Below the pieces are notes generated by a model. The model ran no database searches, was not told the origin of the DNA, and saw only the letters and a list, made by a program, of their open reading frames with translations. The position numbers and the translations under genes are program-made. From an uncultured Bacteroidales bacterium (lineage in GTDB: Bacteria > Bacteroidota > Bacteroidia > Bacteroidales > Paludibacteraceae): DNA of 5,089 nucleotides. The stretch spans positions 1 to 5,089 of the forward strand of contig CAKUYO010000088.1 of NCBI GenBank assembly GCA_934716995.1, read 5' to 3'. The stretch's first letter is position 1; each line of letters opens with the position of its first letter. Below, piece by piece: positions 5,076 through 5,089 of this stretch.

Positions 5076-5089
5076 AAAATAAAAGCTCC
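4975..5089 (-). CDS. C-terminal end of an unidentified minus-strand protein (partial, possibly frameshifted)
   Basis: Entering from the right edge, the frame whose first full codon is 5088-5086 reads ELLFCHIVNVVDKGLRV, then TTMDDIFEVDKQKALYRGLG, and stops at TGA (4977-4975). The composition is protein-like and there is no internal start requirement. Near its end lies an A5 tract (CAA AAA GCG on the minus strand, about 4999-5005). Loss of one A would move reading into the frame that stays open to 4731 and would join VDKQK to RYIVDWVDKG, placing both direct-repeat copies in one frame. So this may be either a genuine C-terminus or a broken gene. The family is not recognised. Confidence 0.4.
   Translation of the reverse strand, partial: ELLFCHIVNVVDKGLRVTTMDDIFEVDKQKALYRGLG

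Noticed and set aside
4741..5089. A tRNA gene or transposase at the right edge, suggested by the rise in GC.
   Set aside because: No cloverleaf with a T-arm GTTC-type motif and no transposase motif could be found on either strand.
1..5089. CRISPR array or type I/II/III restriction methyltransferase.
   Set aside because: No regularly spaced repeats are present, and no methyltransferase motif (DPPY/NPPF or PC) occurs in any plausible gene.

Overview
The window reads as an accessory, defence-type locus of a Bacteroidota genome (Bacteroides/Prevotella-like). The grounds are AT-rich coding DNA, start codons without Shine-Dalgarno sequences, and intergenic matches to the Bacteroidota promoter pattern TTTG - about 19 bp - TAnnTTTG. 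The taxon is inferred from these features; no rRNA or marker gene is present.

Left edge (2-130, +): the last 42 codons of an unidentified gene that enters from outside and converges on mcrC. Main block (3810 down to 167, -): a compact three-gene operon. It encodes a helix-turn-helix regulator with a C-terminal CxxC tail, a McrB-type AAA+ motor (Walker A, Walker B and McrB signature all intact) and a McrC-type PD-(D/E)xK nuclease. Gaps are 28 bp and 13 bp. McrB and McrC would form a type IV, modification-dependent restriction complex: the motor recognises modified invading DNA and drives the nuclease. No methyltransferase is present, as expected for type IV.

Intergenic region 3811-3970: the divergent control region. 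It holds two promoter-like sites, one per strand, each TTTG-N19-TAATTTTG, arranged face to face around one symmetry axis (between 3877 and 3878). The -33 and -7 elements of one promoter are the mirror image of those of the other, giving a two-step palindrome (9-bp outer arms, 8-bp inner arms). Polymerase could probably occupy only one side at a time, so restriction and the divergent gene may be mutually exclusive or jointly controlled by one symmetric regulator. This is the most unusual feature of the window.

Right block (3971-4741, +): a GNAT-family acetyltransferase gene (192 codons). Its frame stays open for a further 63 codons after a single TAA and ends 11 bp before a hairpin, which suggests an originally ~256-residue protein cut by a nonsense mutation or, less likely, readthrough.

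Right edge (4781-5089): no confidently assignable complete gene. It holds a GC-richer, hairpin-rich stretch that may be a dispersed repeat, small RNA or short gene. It also holds a minus-strand reading frame entering from outside, which stops at 4975 but would continue in another frame if one base were lost from an A5 tract. The two frames share a diverged 25-bp direct repeat.
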